NCBI RefSeq assembly: GCF_039871975.1
Contig: NZ_JBDPLL010000001.1
DNA from: Trichormus_B sp936914905
Lineage (GTDB): Bacteria; Cyanobacteriota; Cyanobacteriia; Cyanobacteriales; Nostocaceae
Strand: one strand, 5' to 3'
Length of the DNA: 64,000 nucleotides
Shown: positions 10,620-20,275 of the stretch, piece by piece
Layout of the letters: every line of letters begins with the position of its first letter
How positions within the stretch are numbered: position 1 is the first letter of the stretch
The notes under the pieces: generated by a model
Told to the model about the DNA's origin: nothing
The model's input: only the letters and a program-made list of their open reading frames with translations
Databases searched by the model: none
Position numbers and translations under genes: made by a program

Positions 10620-11755
10620 CCGTGATTTTGATTGGAAACATTTCCAAGAATTAATATTTAATGACACCCAAGAGTTAACCCAAAAAAGTATTAATCTACT
10701 CAGTTATTATGCTGATGCCCTAGCCAGGAAAGAGTATGCCTGGTGGGCAAATATATTAAATTTAGCTTCTGACTATACTCGTGGTGAATTACAAAAATTT
10801 TGGAATTTTATTACACCGGAAGCACTCACGCCTGATTATCGGTACAAAGACATTTTAAGTACAGAAACTCCTCTTGTACAACTTGTCAGTCGTAACAGTA
10901 TTCCCATTGACCATCTTCTAGATTTATTGCAAGAAATTACGGTTTTAAGAGTTCTACATTTATTGGAACGCCCTGATATTATCACCCAATATTAGTCAGA
11001 GAGAGATTTCCATTTTCCAGTAGAAAAGTTTCTTAATTGGGAACGCCTCTCTGTCATTAATACCGTTTATGCTTAGTGGTCTAAATACGATATTTGGTTA
11101 CACATTGACCCTTATGAACGGGCACGGAGACAATATACATTAATGAATGTCTCAAAATCTAGCACTATTAATTAATAAAGCTACCTATGATTTAGCTGTA
11201 ATGTTAAGTGGATATCAAAGTCGTGTAGGTAAAGTACATAGTCAGTTTCCTATTCGGACATTTCCTCAAAATATTCAAGATTTTACTGATTCAGTTCAAC
11301 AAACCATTCTCAATCAAAACCAATGAGCAGTTGTGGTTCATGCAGAACCAGGAACAGGTAAAACAGCATGGACACAATCAGTAGCCAAGGAAACTTTAGT
11401 ACCTTTAGGCTATGTAATATCGATTTTGGATCATGATGCCATTACTAATTTTGTTCCTCCAATTACTTAGAAAAAATTTGTATAATCTTCAATGAAGCCG
11501 ATAACTTAGCTCAAAATAGAGCTTCGGAAGTAGCCGAATATAACAACAAAACTGAACATATTTTAGCTTTGTTAGATAGAATTTCTACCAAAGTGTAATT
11601 AGTGTAATTGATTAATCTGGTGTACAGATCAAGCAGCGTTTAGTGGTATTGATGACTTGTAATACTACAGAAGGATTAGATCCAGCTATGTTAGGTAAAG
11701 GTAGGGTAGATTTAATATGTGAGTTTACACAGCGTTTTGTTTAAGAAACTCAATT
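10620..11755 (+). pseudogene. AAA-family ATPase, heavily degraded
   Basis: No long frame survives, but translated pieces in order give a helical N-terminal part (DFDWKHFQELIFND onward), a Walker A motif in HAEPGTGKTAW near 11345, a Walker B-like region IIFNEADNLAQNRA near 11490 (Asn where DEAD-type motifs have Asp), and a sensor/arginine-finger stretch CNTTEGLDP...KGRVDL near 11655-11710. There are at least eight stops and several frame changes. The ancestral protein was probably an AAA ATPase with a cyanobacterial N-terminal domain, substrate unknown. The 5' boundary is uncertain. It ends shortly before the left end of an IS66 element. Confidence 0.75.
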
Positions 11756-11899
11756 GGAGAAGAGAGGAAACAAATCTGATCAAATATCGTTATCCAGTAA
11801 GATTCTAAGTACTTCTATTTAGGGAAATGTACATATTTCCAGGAGTTAAAACAGAATGTTGCTAAACCGTATTTCTGTGATGACACTGTTAATTTCGGA

Positions 11900-13405
11900 G
11901 TAAGGATTGAGGTGGTGGGGTCTTGACAAGTGTGATAGATTAGGCGGAATATAGCAAACTGTTATGGAAAAGAATCTACCACGAAAACTAGACACAGAGA
12001 TATTGAAGCAGTTGGCAACAGAGCAAGTGGTAGAAATGATTATTGAGGAGGGGAATAGTATAGAGAAGCTAACAAATAGAGTAGTAGAACTGGAAAAAGA
12101 AATAGAGAAACTCAAAGTCAGTAGAGATTTAGACAGCATCAGATTATGGAAAGCACCCTCGGGAGACATCCTCAAAAAAACCGAGAACAAACAACAAGAG
12201 AAACCAGAAGAAAACCAGACACCAAAACGGAAACCAGGAGGATAACCAGGCCATAGGGGAAAAACGAGAAAGGAGTTTGGTGGAGTAGATAGATTTGAGA
12301 TCCTGGGACCGCAAGTCTGTGGATGGTGTGGTCAGGGGGAACTCTTTGGCGAACTAATAAAAATGGAAACACAACAAGTAGAGGAGTTGGTGGATAGGCC
12401 AATCGAAATAGTAGTATATCTAAAGATATAGGTGCATTTGCAATGTGTGTGGGGAAACACAAAGGGCAGACTGGTCACCAGAGATAGTACCGGGACAAGA
12501 TATAGGAATTAGACTAAAAGCTTTTTTGCGATGGCTCAATAACTACAGGCATTTACCCTATCAAAAACAACAAGAACTGTTGTGGGAACTGGGTCAAATA
12601 GAAATTGGAGTGGGAACATTAGTAGCTAGGAATGAAGGAATAGATGGTGCAGTGGCTCCAAGTATTGATAGCCTCAAACAGTGGATAAAACAAACCCAGC
12701 CTATATCCTTGCGGATAAAACATCCTGGGTAGTCAAAGGCGTGAAAGAATGGTTATAGATTTTTGCCAATACTGACTTCCCTTGATTTCATGGTCCTGAT
12801 ACTCGTTCTCCTGCCGAATTAGAATCCATTGTGGGTTATAGTTACTCTGGTGTACTCAGTTGTGATGACTTTACTGCCTATAACGGTGATCCGCTCAAAG
12901 CTCAACACAAATGTTAGGCATATCTATTCCGTCACTTCAAGAAACTAATCAAGATTCCTGGCTTAAATCACCAAGCAACTGGCACACAATTCATCGACCT
13001 GATAAATGAAGGTTTTAAAAACTACGCTTTATTCCAACAAACCCAAAACCTTGATGAATTCTTGACTTGGGCATCCTAGTTTCAAGCAAAAGTTGAATCT
13101 TCTATTCATTCATTGATAAAGCCGGAGGGAAACCTGGTAAACTTTTACCTTCCTTACCCAATAGACCTTGATAATTATTTAGCTGAACTAATGTTACCTT
13201 TAGCACTGACGAAAGGAAAAGTCTGTGGTAGTTCTCTTTCTATGGAGCGATTGCAACATACTACCAATTGATTGACGGTTATACAAACTTGTCGGCCTCA
13301 AGTACTGTCTCTAATTGAGTTTTTTGACCAACCTATCAAAGAGATGGTTAACTCTGTTTTGCAGACACCTTCTTTAATTCCTCTAGCTTCGACCTAAATC
13401 CTTAC
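11900..13405 (+). mobile_element. IS66-family insertion sequence, decayed
   Basis: Terminal inverted repeats are visible: GTAAGGATTGAGGT at 11900-11913 and the complement of GTAAGGATTTAGGT at 13392-13405 (13 of 14 identical). IS66 ends typically start GTAA. Between them lies one degraded transposase gene. The 8 bases outside each end (11892-11899 and 13406-13413) no longer match, so either the target duplication has mutated or flanking DNA was deleted. To its right is a stump of a KptA gene; no N-terminal half of that gene is seen on the left, which favours a deletion at the left edge. Confidence 0.82.
11964..13397 (+). pseudogene. IS66-family transposase, multiple stops
   Basis: The N-terminal coiled-coil section (VVELEKEIEKLK, about residues 33-45) and PKRKPGG-stop-PGHRGKTRK match the IS66 transposase N-terminus with its basic linker. 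The Zn-binding part VCGWCGQGE follows, then ADWSPEIVPGQD and, in a third frame, the DDE core around VLSCDDFTAYNG and ALTKGKVCGSS. At least six in-frame stops plus two frame changes are present; several stops sit where the family has Gln or Trp. It cannot make active transposase. Confidence 0.85.
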
Positions 13406-13617
13406 ATATTGACTTTAGAATGTCACGTCATCATGTACATTTACGATCTGATATTTCCACAGTTAGAATAGTGGGTGCAAGGCATGGAAAACCCGTTATT
13501 TTTGCTGTGGATACTGGTGTGATGTATGCAGCAGGTTACATTATTTATTGTTCTGATAATTGTGTTTGGTTAGTCGATCATATATCACCTGAATATTTAC
13601 GCTGCATTAAGTTTTAA
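13406..13617 (+). pseudogene. kptA: RNA 2'-phosphotransferase (KptA/Tpt1) C-terminal stump
   Basis: The 65 residues from MSRHHVHLRSD through GARHGKPVIF and YCSDNCVWLVDHISPEYL match the C-terminal third of KptA/Tpt1, which transfers the 2'-phosphate of spliced tRNA to NAD+. The RHHVHLS and GKPV motifs of the NAD-binding domain are recognisable, but the N-terminal winged-helix domain and the first catalytic Arg/His are absent. The stump begins directly at the right inverted repeat of the IS66 element, which probably caused the truncation together with a deletion. The leftover frame may be expressed but should be inactive. Confidence 0.75.
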
Positions 13618-13690
13618 ATATGTCCTTGGACAGACTTCATAAGTAGATAGAACTACTAATGTATGGATAGGAATTTTCATGGATTAGACT

Positions 13691-13963
13691 ATGAATATTA
13701 TTGCTTGGATAATTCTGGGAGTGATTGCTGGAGCTATAGCTAAAGCTATTTATCCTGGTCGGCAAGGTGGCGGGATTTTAGCAACAATGGTATTAGGTAT
13801 CGTTGGTGCTTTAATTGGTGGAACTTTAGTTACTTTGTTAGAAACAGGAACATTACAATTTACTGCTGCAAATTTGAGTATTCCAGGGATAATTGTGGCA
13901 ATTATTGGTGCAATAATTGCTATTTTTATTTGGGGATTATTTACTGGACGTACCAGTTATTAG
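13691..13963 (+). CDS. GlsB/YeaQ/YmgE-family stress membrane protein
   Basis: 90 residues with three hydrophobic, glycine-rich segments (IIAWIILGVIAGAIAKAI, then a GILATMVLGIVGALIGG block, then IIVAIIGAIIAIFIWGLF) and the conserved YPGRQGGG between the first two. This is the pattern of the transglycosylase-associated (GlsB/YeaQ/YmgE) inner membrane family, linked to general stress responses in several bacteria; no biochemical role is proven. The frame is complete. It lies 73 bases after the KptA stump. Confidence 0.88.
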   Translation: MNIIAWIILGVIAGAIAKAIYPGRQGGGILATMVLGIVGALIGGTLVTLLETGTLQFTAANLSIPGIIVAIIGAIIAIFIWGLFTGRTSY

Positions 13964-14082
13964 CGGAATAGTTAAGATGATTGAATACCTAGAGCCAAGA
14001 TATTAGTAAATAAAATTTAGTCAACTCTACAAAGGTAATAAGTTTTACCCCATTACCTATTACTCATTATGGAAATTAAACT

Positions 14083-14880
14083 CTATACAAGAAATTGAAC
14101 ACCAATTTTTACTCTTGACCAAACACCATTTTTATCTTCATCAAATTGTTGATGAACTGCATCCTAAGCAGATTGTTCAGCGGTAAATTCCTCAGCTGAA
14201 CTTATATCATAAGTTATATCATTGAGTACGGTGTTATAACCCTAAATAAATGTGCGCTGTCCTTCTTATGATAGATGAGCGCGAACTTCAGGAGACAAGT
14301 TTTCTAGACTGTTACATGGACCAGGACAAGGATGAGTTAGTGCGTTACCAATGGTCTGAATTTCTTCACCTCCACCACTTTCTAATAGCAGTTGAAATTC
14401 TCCAGTGTGATCGCTCGGAATTTCTGCCATTAATAAAAGCTCTCCAGCTTGTAACCGGGTTTGGTAAACCGCAGCTTTGTCTTTTGGCATCCCAAAACCC
14501 ATAAAAACTGATACTAAGCCAGCACCGACACTACCTGTGATCACACCACTCGCAGCACCCAGCAACAAAGCACCAATCGGTCTTGCTGCTACAACTGGTC
14601 CCAGAAAGGGAATAAACAATACACCGATACCCGTCAATAAGCTGAGGAATTAACCAAACAAAGAACCAAAAATCGCCCCTGTTCTCAAACCTCCTAAAAT
14701 TACATTTAGCTTAGTAATAAAACCAGAAATTCGCGTTTTTGACTAGAAATTTCTACCCATTACCGAAATATGATCCTCCAGTACACCTCTATCTAGTAAA
14801 CGTCGAATTACATCATCAATTTGCTTTTATTCTTTAAATATAGCTGAGATGGTAGGCTCTGGTAGATATCCTTCTTGCAC
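14083..14880 (-). pseudogene. Glycine-zipper stress protein with C-terminal ChaB-like domain, six nonsense mutations
   Basis: One uninterrupted frame from a GTG at 14880 to 14083 (about 265 codons) is broken only by stops. Segments in order: an N-terminal alpha/beta part (VIRRLLDRGVLEDHISVMGRNF), a Gly/Ala-rich double membrane hairpin (GALLLGAASGVITGSVGAG), MPKDKAAVYQTRLQAGELLL, and after LSPEVRAHLS a tail AWxAVHQQFDEDKNGVW-like that resembles ChaB. Six internal stops fall after KE, NF, FG, LS, FI and SA; no frameshift is present. Known relatives are cyanobacterial low-temperature/general-stress proteins. The surviving 123-codon frame (14266-14637) could give a fragment. The exact ancestral start is uncertain. 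Confidence 0.75.
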
Positions 14881-14989
14881 TTCTTGACTCCTTGTACTTT
14901 TTCTGGGAGTTTATATTAAAAAATTTCGACTAAACACCCACTGCAAAGTTAGTTTCTATCGGTTGCTCTTTCCCATCCGATTCTAACGG

Positions 14990-15475
14990 TTATCCTTCAA
15001 TAAATGAGCGTAACATCCAAACCATTTCTTCATGTTCTTCCATCAACTCAGTTAAAAAATTAGCAGAACCCTGATCATGAAATTCTTCACTACACCGATC
15101 TACATGATTCCTTAAATTGCGGATTACCTGTTCATGATCTTCCACCAGTTTAGTTACCATTTCCGTTGCTGTAGGAATTTCCCCGCTATGTTCTTTGAGA
15201 GTAGCAAGACTCAGAAATCCCTCCATTGTGCCAGTGGGATAACCTCCCAAAGTCCGAACTCTTTCAGCTATTTTATCAATATTTTCCGTCAGTTCTTTAT
15301 AGTGTTTTTCCCAGAGTTTATGCAAAGTGCGGAACTGAGGACCGACAACATCCCAATGATATTTTTTAGTTTTTACTAGCAGTACATAGGCATCTGCTAA
15401 ATCTTGATTTAACAAATTCATCACCCCGTGACGTTGTTCATCAGTCAAACCAATGTTGATTTTATGTATGGTCAT
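14990..15475 (-). CDS. dps: Dps-family ferritin-like DNA-protection protein
   Basis: 161 residues, a single four-helix bundle. It carries the Dps ferroxidase signature: His in KKYHWDVVGPQF followed by the acidic set in LHKLWEKHYKELTENIDKIAER, and the helical C-terminal ELMEEHEEMVWMLRSF. Dps forms a dodecameric shell that oxidises ferrous iron with hydrogen peroxide and shields DNA. Length and motifs are typical, and the start at MTIHKINIGL is well placed. It stands alone among stress-type genes (GlsB upstream on the other strand, the broken ChaB-like gene downstream). Confidence 0.94.
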   Translation of the reverse strand: MTIHKINIGLTDEQRHGVMNLLNQDLADAYVLLVKTKKYHWDVVGPQFRTLHKLWEKHYKELTENIDKIAERVRTLGGYPTGTMEGFLSLATLKEHSGEIPTATEMVTKLVEDHEQVIRNLRNHVDRCSEEFHDQGSANFLTELMEEHEEMVWMLRSFIEG

Positions 15476-15735
15476 TATTTCCCATCCCTATTAGCACGTA
15501 AATGGCTTAAATATAAGTAAGTAAGTTCTCAAAATATCGAAGTAATCAACATCAATTAAATTAAAGGTAACATACATTAATAATGTTTAATTAATTAATG
15601 TAAAATTACGGTTATCTATTTATTTGGGAAGAGGTAGATCATGTATAACAATAAAATAAAATCCCCAACTTCTCCAGATTTCTTTTTTATCTTTTTAAGA
15701 AGTTCAAAATTGATATCAGAAGATATTACTACAAA

Positions 15736-16101
15736 TTATTTATTGCTACCTGTAATTTTCTCCAAAAATCCTTCCACTTCCTGTTCTACAGAAGTTCCAC
15801 TTTGTGAATCTTCAGGACGCTTCATTTTTTCAATATCAGCCTCTCCCTGAACTTCATTCAGTCCTCTCCGTGTTTTTTCTTGAGATTCCTTCATTCCTAT
15901 GGGTGGTTCTTTAGCAGCCTCATCAGTTTTGCGTTGAATTTCCAATAGTTGTGTGGGTCCTTCTGTTGGATCATTCTGATAACTACTGATAGCTAAAGCA
16001 GGAAAAGCATGAAATAAAAATATGAAGCTACAAGTAAAAACTACTAATATCAATATTGATGCTAATTGCAATTTAGATTTAACAAAATCAAGAACTTTCA
16101 T
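15736..16101 (-). CDS. Low-temperature-induced-like exported protein
   Basis: 121 residues. The N-terminus has a basic start, a strong hydrophobic core (ILILVVFTCSFIFLFHAF) and a likely signal peptidase site after FPALA. The mature part is short, charged and low in complexity: EGPTQLLEIQRKTDEA, then KPRPED-like and VEQEVEGFLEKITGS segments. It resembles small cyanobacterial proteins annotated as low-temperature-induced. Function is unknown; export or membrane attachment is predicted from the leader only. The frame is complete. Confidence 0.7.
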   Translation of the reverse strand: MKVLDFVKSKLQLASILILVVFTCSFIFLFHAFPALAISSYQNDPTEGPTQLLEIQRKTDEAAKEPPIGMKESQEKTRRGLNEVQGEADIEKMKRPEDSQSGTSVEQEVEGFLEKITGSNK

Positions 16102-16274
16102 TTTTTAAATTCTCAGGTTTATTTTGTGGTTCATTGTTAAATAATAATTTAATCAAATATTTCTTTAATCAATCTACAGAGAGAATTGGACTCAATCTTG
16201 AATTAAAATAAAAATAACTCTCTAGACAGAGAAAAACACTCACTAAAATATCTCTCCAACCCTCTTTTTTCAAA

Positions 16275-16508
16275 TTATGGAATATAGCAGTACTCGCTCA
16301 AATCGACATGCATATCCCACTGGTGATCATTCAACAAGTGTTGCCAAGCACCCACGCGACTTTCCATGTCACCATTGTTGTTTGTGGGGTATTTAAGACG
16401 TAGTTCTAGTGGTATGTCAAGGAAATCTTCCTCATTCTCTGTGTTGGCGATCACGTTCCTGAATAGGTGGTTAACACCCCAGTGGTGAGAGGTGATAATC
16501 GTCGTCAT
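16275..16508 (-). CDS. Small hypothetical protein
   Basis: 77 codons from MTTIITSHHWG to YCYIP. It is rich in His, Trp and Asn with a plausible amino-acid mix, but I recognise no family. No signal peptide or membrane segment is seen. It lies between the low-temperature-type gene and the deacetylase remnant on the opposite strand. It may be a fragment of a longer decayed gene. Confidence 0.35.
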   Translation of the reverse strand: MTTIITSHHWGVNHLFRNVIANTENEEDFLDIPLELRLKYPTNNNGDMESRVGAWQHLLNDHQWDMHVDLSEYCYIP

Positions 16509-16669
16509 CCATACCAGTGTTCATCCCTGTGTCTATGAATGCGCCAATACACTTGACTTTTAAAACAATCCGTGCATCTCAGTTCTCTAAAACCCTTTTG
16601 CCTTTTGCCTACGTAAGTAATTTTAGATATCAAACCGGATTGCTATATCATAATCATATAAAAAATCTT

Positions 16670-17531
16670 ATGCCCCACAATTATAATTCCACAAACAATC
16701 ACAACACAACAATAAAAATAATTGGTGTTGCTACAATAGCATTATCTCTAACCTCTTGTCTCAGAGACCCAAATACACTACAATTAAAAACCAAATTAAA
16801 AACCAACACCGAAACATTAAAAATTGCCATCCCTGACAATAAATCAAACTCCAAATCGCAACCATTGGCTACAATTAAAAACCTAAATTTTACCGGTTAT
16901 GTTAAATTTCAAGGTAAGACAGTTTATAAAGTCGAACCCAGAAACAACGAGGAGAAAGTTATTGCTTTAACTATTGATGATGGTCCCTGGCCAAAAATCA
17001 CAGTAAAAATGTTAGATATCCTAAAACAAAATCATGTGAAAGCCACATTCTTTTGGGTAGGAAGTTCCTTACAAGCTAATCCCGAAATACCTAAACGAGT
17101 TGTAGCTGAAGGTCACGCTATTGGTAATCATACATGGCATCATTGGTATCGCCGTATGGATCCAGCCACAGCAAAGAGTGAAATTGAACAGACAAATGAA
17201 TTAATCTACAAAATAACAGGTGTAAAAACATCTTTCTTTCGTCCACCTGGAGGTTTTTTTTTTAAATGGTTTAGCCGCTTATGGAAAATATCAAAGTAAT
17301 GCCGTTATTATGTGGTCTTTAACTTCAGGCGATACCAATCCTCGTGCCAAATATCAAGTATTTGTGAAAAATGTTGTTAAAGCTGCAGAACCAGGTTCTA
17401 TTGTGTTGATGCACGATGGTGGAGGAAATCATGAAAGAACGGTAAAAGCTTTACCAGAAATTATTTATGGACTGAAACAACAAGGTTATAAATTTGTCAC
17501 AATTCCTGAATTATTAGAAATGGGAAAATAA
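16670..17531 (+). pseudogene. Polysaccharide deacetylase (NodB family) lipoprotein, frameshifted at a T10 tract
   Basis: From MPHNYN (16670) the protein has a lipoprotein signal ending LSLTSC, a 60-residue linker, then NodB motifs: IALTIDDGPW (metal Asp pair), GNHTWHH (metal His pair) and FFRPPGG. At 17255-17264 ten T residues shift the frame and the ribosome stops at KISK. In the next frame the sequence resumes LNGLAAYGKYQSN, MWSLTSGD and IVLMHDGGGN (motif 5) to the end at 17531. Nine T would restore one frame of about 286 residues. Such enzymes remove N-acetyl groups from peptidoglycan or exopolysaccharide. Transcript slippage on the T run could still make some active product. Confidence 0.82.
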
Positions 17532-17703
17532 TCAAGAAAACAAAATATGCCCAAAAATAAGTGCAAAAAAATACTAAGATTTTTCGGTTTAGTTACTGTC
17601 TTTTTATTACTAATATGAAGTGCGGAATGTGGGATAATTACTAAAAGCTTACAGAGTAAAGTTCTTAGTAATTATCACGATTAGAACGGGTAAATTGTGA
17701 TCG

Positions 17704-18321
17704 CTAACTACCAGCTTGAAAAATCTGGTTAGCAGTTAAGGACAACTCTGAGAAAGTTGGCGATACGATCCTGTCATCACCTGTGAACTGACTAACTTGA
17801 TATTCCCTCTCCAGCAGTTCGTGAATAAAAATAGTTGGTTGCTTGGGACTACCAATAAACTGCCTACCACCTAAGCCTAACTAATCAGCAATCCAATATT
17901 CAGGAATACTGATTCCGTCAAAATCCTTAACCTTAGTCAAGTAGTCAACACGCCAATTTGTGCTGACGACTTCAATTACTAAAGGGATTGAATCACACAG
18001 GATAACTGTAGATTCTTTCTCCCAGAATCGTTCATTAACCAAGTTGGGACGCTTCAGCAACAGGATGTCTGGCAAATAAGCTGATTCACCATCAGGAGGC
18101 TTGACCAATCATTGATTAGGTACGAAGTAAGGTAGATTTAATCTTTTATATTCAAAGACTATCTCCGTAGTTAAAAACCCTTTAACTTCTTCATCTCCTC
18201 CCAGTGGCTGTGACATCTCAATAATTACCCCGTCATCTAGTTCATACCGTCCCCCCTCTGGTTTCCATTGGGCAAACTCTTCAAAGGTTACTACCTTAGT
18301 ATTAGGTAAGGCTTGAACCAT
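17704..18321 (-). pseudogene. Uma2-family (DUF820) endonuclease, two in-frame stops
   Basis: A continuous frame of 205 codons from MVQALPNTK to FQAGS has the typical cyanobacterial Uma2 layout: FEEFAQWKPEGGRYELDDG at the N-terminus, YLPDILLLK (nuclease Asp), PLVIEVVSTNWRVDYLTK (Glu and Lys of the PD-(D/E)XK core) and EYWIAD. A TGA at 18109-18111 follows NQ, and a TAG at 17881-17883 stands where the family has Tyr (EYWIxDYLGLGG). No frameshift is seen. Uma2 genes are multicopy in filamentous cyanobacteria and their role is unsettled. Both stops are single-base changes. Confidence 0.83.
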
Positions 18322-18930
18322 AATTTACCTACCTTTCTGTTTTTGGCATTTTTGGTTGGCGATAGTTGGCGCTCGCAATTTGCTTATTTTTTCTTTTGAG
18401 AGTTTGTCCAGTTAACTATTAACTCTCGTGCCTGTTGACTCATTGAGGTTTTTTGTTAGGCTTAAACAACCTTGAATTGAGTTCGTTCCTCATCAGTTAG
18501 AAATACTACGAGTTTCACTGTTTTATCTTCTTGCTGAGATTGAGTCACCTAATCTACCTACTTAATCTATAGCTGCATTTTGCCTAATTATGGCATTAAG
18601 CAAGCTGTTAGCAAATTAGCTAGTTTAGCGATTTGACTTATATAGTGTAAAGTAGTACAATAGGCAAAGTAATGTAAACCCCTTGCAGTCCAAAAGCTTT
18701 GTAATGCCTAAAAACAGTGTGTTGGTTTGCCAACAATTGCAGCACTTGAAATTTTACGTGACCGTGTTTTATCTGAACTAAAGTAGGGTAAGCAAGCATA
18801 TGGGTATAAAACTGCTCATAAAGCTCTCAATAGTTTTATTGCTAAACTAACTAGCTAATATAGTGCTTTTCCGAATTCGCAAAAGCTATCCGTATCTCCT
18901 AGCCTTTAGGCAGGAGTACGCAGTAGAGTG
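18322..18930. other. Decayed spacer with one small gene relic
   Basis: Apart from the relic at 18727-18858 no coding sequence is recognisable. A duplicated GTTGGCGATAGTTGGCG motif lies near 18354-18371. Confidence 0.45.
18727..18858 (+). pseudogene. Relic of a small conserved cyanobacterial protein
   Basis: The frame reads LPTIAALEILRDRVLSELK, a TAG, then GKQAYGYKTAHKALNSFIA to a stop at 18858. It has the look of a short conserved helical protein seen repeatedly in Nostocales, here interrupted by one stop and lacking an obvious start. Function unknown. Confidence 0.35.
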
Positions 18931-19284
18931 TCAATCACTCACAACAGATGCACACAGTTGAGCTTCTTGCCACAATTTCCGTAAAAAGAACTTGGTGCGA
19001 TCGCTCATCATAGTAACAAACAGACCGACAGCATTCTCAGAACTATCTGATAACCAAGAACCCTGCAAAGTGACTTCCAGATATTCAGCATCACACACAG
19101 ACAATTCCATGACTTCAGCATCATGTTCCTGAACCTCAGCCTTCAGCCTTTCTACCCCTGGTAACTCCACAGGAAGCAAAAAGGAAGCTATGCTGGGTTC
19201 AAAATCCAGTGGTTGATCAACCCGTAGCGCCAAAATCACTCTTTGTTCTACCCATTCTTCTAGGGACAGAGCCAGATGTTCCAA
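18931..19284 (-). CDS. Conserved cyanobacterial hypothetical protein
   Basis: 117 residues, acidic, soluble, no signal peptide: LALSLEEWVEQRVILALR at the N-terminus, a FLLPVELPGVERL middle, and a C-terminal helix KFFLRKLWQEAQ. I do not recognise a named family, but composition and intact frame argue that it is real. It lies 84 bases downstream of the HNH nuclease gene on the same strand and may be co-transcribed with it. Confidence 0.65.
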   Translation of the reverse strand: MEHLALSLEEWVEQRVILALRVDQPLDFEPSIASFLLPVELPGVERLKAEVQEHDAEVMELSVCDAEYLEVTLQGSWLSDSSENAVGLFVTMMSDRTKFFLRKLWQEAQLCASVVSD

Positions 19285-19298
19285 ATAGAAACAATTTT

Positions 19299-19330
19299 CA
19301 GTGTAAATAAATTTCAGCGTAAATAAATTT
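19299..19330. repeat. Two tandem 16-base repeats
   Basis: CAGTGTAAATAAATTT followed directly by CAGCGTAAATAAATTT (one mismatch) in the spacer between the HNH gene and the 117-residue gene. Confidence 0.85.
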
Positions 19331-19367
19331 CAGCATTCCTTTTGCTCTCCTATTATTCCAGGTTGGC

Positions 19368-19859
19368 TTACATATCTATCCAAAACTGTTCTGCAAAAGA
19401 AACAGCAGGATGTTCTCGTGCCTTTAGTTTTTTTTGCAATTGCATACCAGTTTCCCCAAGGGTTTTATCACCTTTCCGAGAGTTACATCTTTCACAAGCT
19501 GTCACTACGTTATCCCAGGTATGCAAGCCACCCTTAGATCGGGGAATCAAATGATCTAGAGTCAGACCTTTGGTACTACCGCAATATTGACAACTGTGAT
19601 GCTCTCTCCGCAGTACTTCTCGTCGATTCACTGGCGGCATTTTCCATATTCTTTCAGCCGCAGCAATTTTTAAGTGGATGTGTTTTCGTACGGAAACTAC
19701 CAAGCTACGTGAGCGAACTAACCATCCCCCCTCTGTAGAAAAATCTACTGGTTCAGCCTTATTACTCACTAATAACACAATTGCTCGTTTGATATTTACC
19801 CGACACAGTGGCAAGTAATTCTGAGAGAAAAGCACCACGAATTGTTCTAACACTTGCAT
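19368..19859 (-). CDS. HNH endonuclease
   Basis: The C-terminal half carries a Zn-bound HNH domain: CQYCG, then LTLDHLIPRSKGG (catalytic His), W-DNVVTACERCNSRKGD (Asn/His positions and second Cys pair). The N-terminal 80 residues (MQVLEQFVVLFSQNYLPL, INIKRAIVLL-like) match the conserved leader of cyanobacterial 165-residue HNH proteins, so I start at 19859 rather than the upstream in-frame ATG at 19889. It is likely a nuclease of unknown target, common and single-copy in this group. Confidence 0.88.
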   Translation of the reverse strand: MQVLEQFVVLFSQNYLPLCRVNIKRAIVLLVSNKAEPVDFSTEGGWLVRSRSLVVSVRKHIHLKIAAAERIWKMPPVNRREVLRREHHSCQYCGSTKGLTLDHLIPRSKGGLHTWDNVVTACERCNSRKGDKTLGETGMQLQKKLKAREHPAVSFAEQFWIDM

Positions 19860-19889
19860 GGCGCTTGTCACAGTCTGACTCCTTATCAA

Positions 19890-20275
19890 CAGGTGAAGCG
19901 GGGGTTAAAATTTGACCTGATATTTTTCCGGTCTTATTGCGGTACAGCATTTTGCTATTGTACCTCCCGCTTCTTGTTTCTATTTGTGATTTACTATTTG
20001 GGGTATCAAAACCTATATATCTAATATATCTAAAATCATCATTATCCTCAGTTTTTTGCCCACCATGCAGGCTGCGATCGATCGCCCATAATCGCCCATA
20101 ATTGCCCATAAATAGATAACTCCCACAGGGGCAGATTCCCAACAGACCAGCCAAATGTTGGAATGCGAAGTAGTAGAAATGGGGTAAATAGATTTCACAG
20201 AAAATTTCACCTATTGAACATTACTGTCAACATACTACACTTGTAGTACTATCTTGTCTATTCAGGAGAAAAATC
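19890..20275. other. Divergent spacer with a 10-base triplet repeat
   Basis: Region between the leftward HNH gene and the rightward 111-residue gene. It holds three tandem decamers at 20081-20110 (ATCGCCCATA twice, ATTGCCCATA once). No family-like protein is encoded on either strand. Confidence 0.6.

Noticed and set aside
10429..10647. Leftward 72-codon frame ending LLLNFC
   Set aside because: No family resemblance, contains the dispersed ACTCCTG repeat, and overlaps the start of the degraded AAA gene on the other strand.
14083..14880. Possible stop-codon reassignment or suppression, because many stops replace Gln codons
   Set aside because: Intact genes in the window end with ordinary TAA/TAG/TGA and have no internal stops, and many broken genes also carry indels or insertions. 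Neutral decay is simpler.
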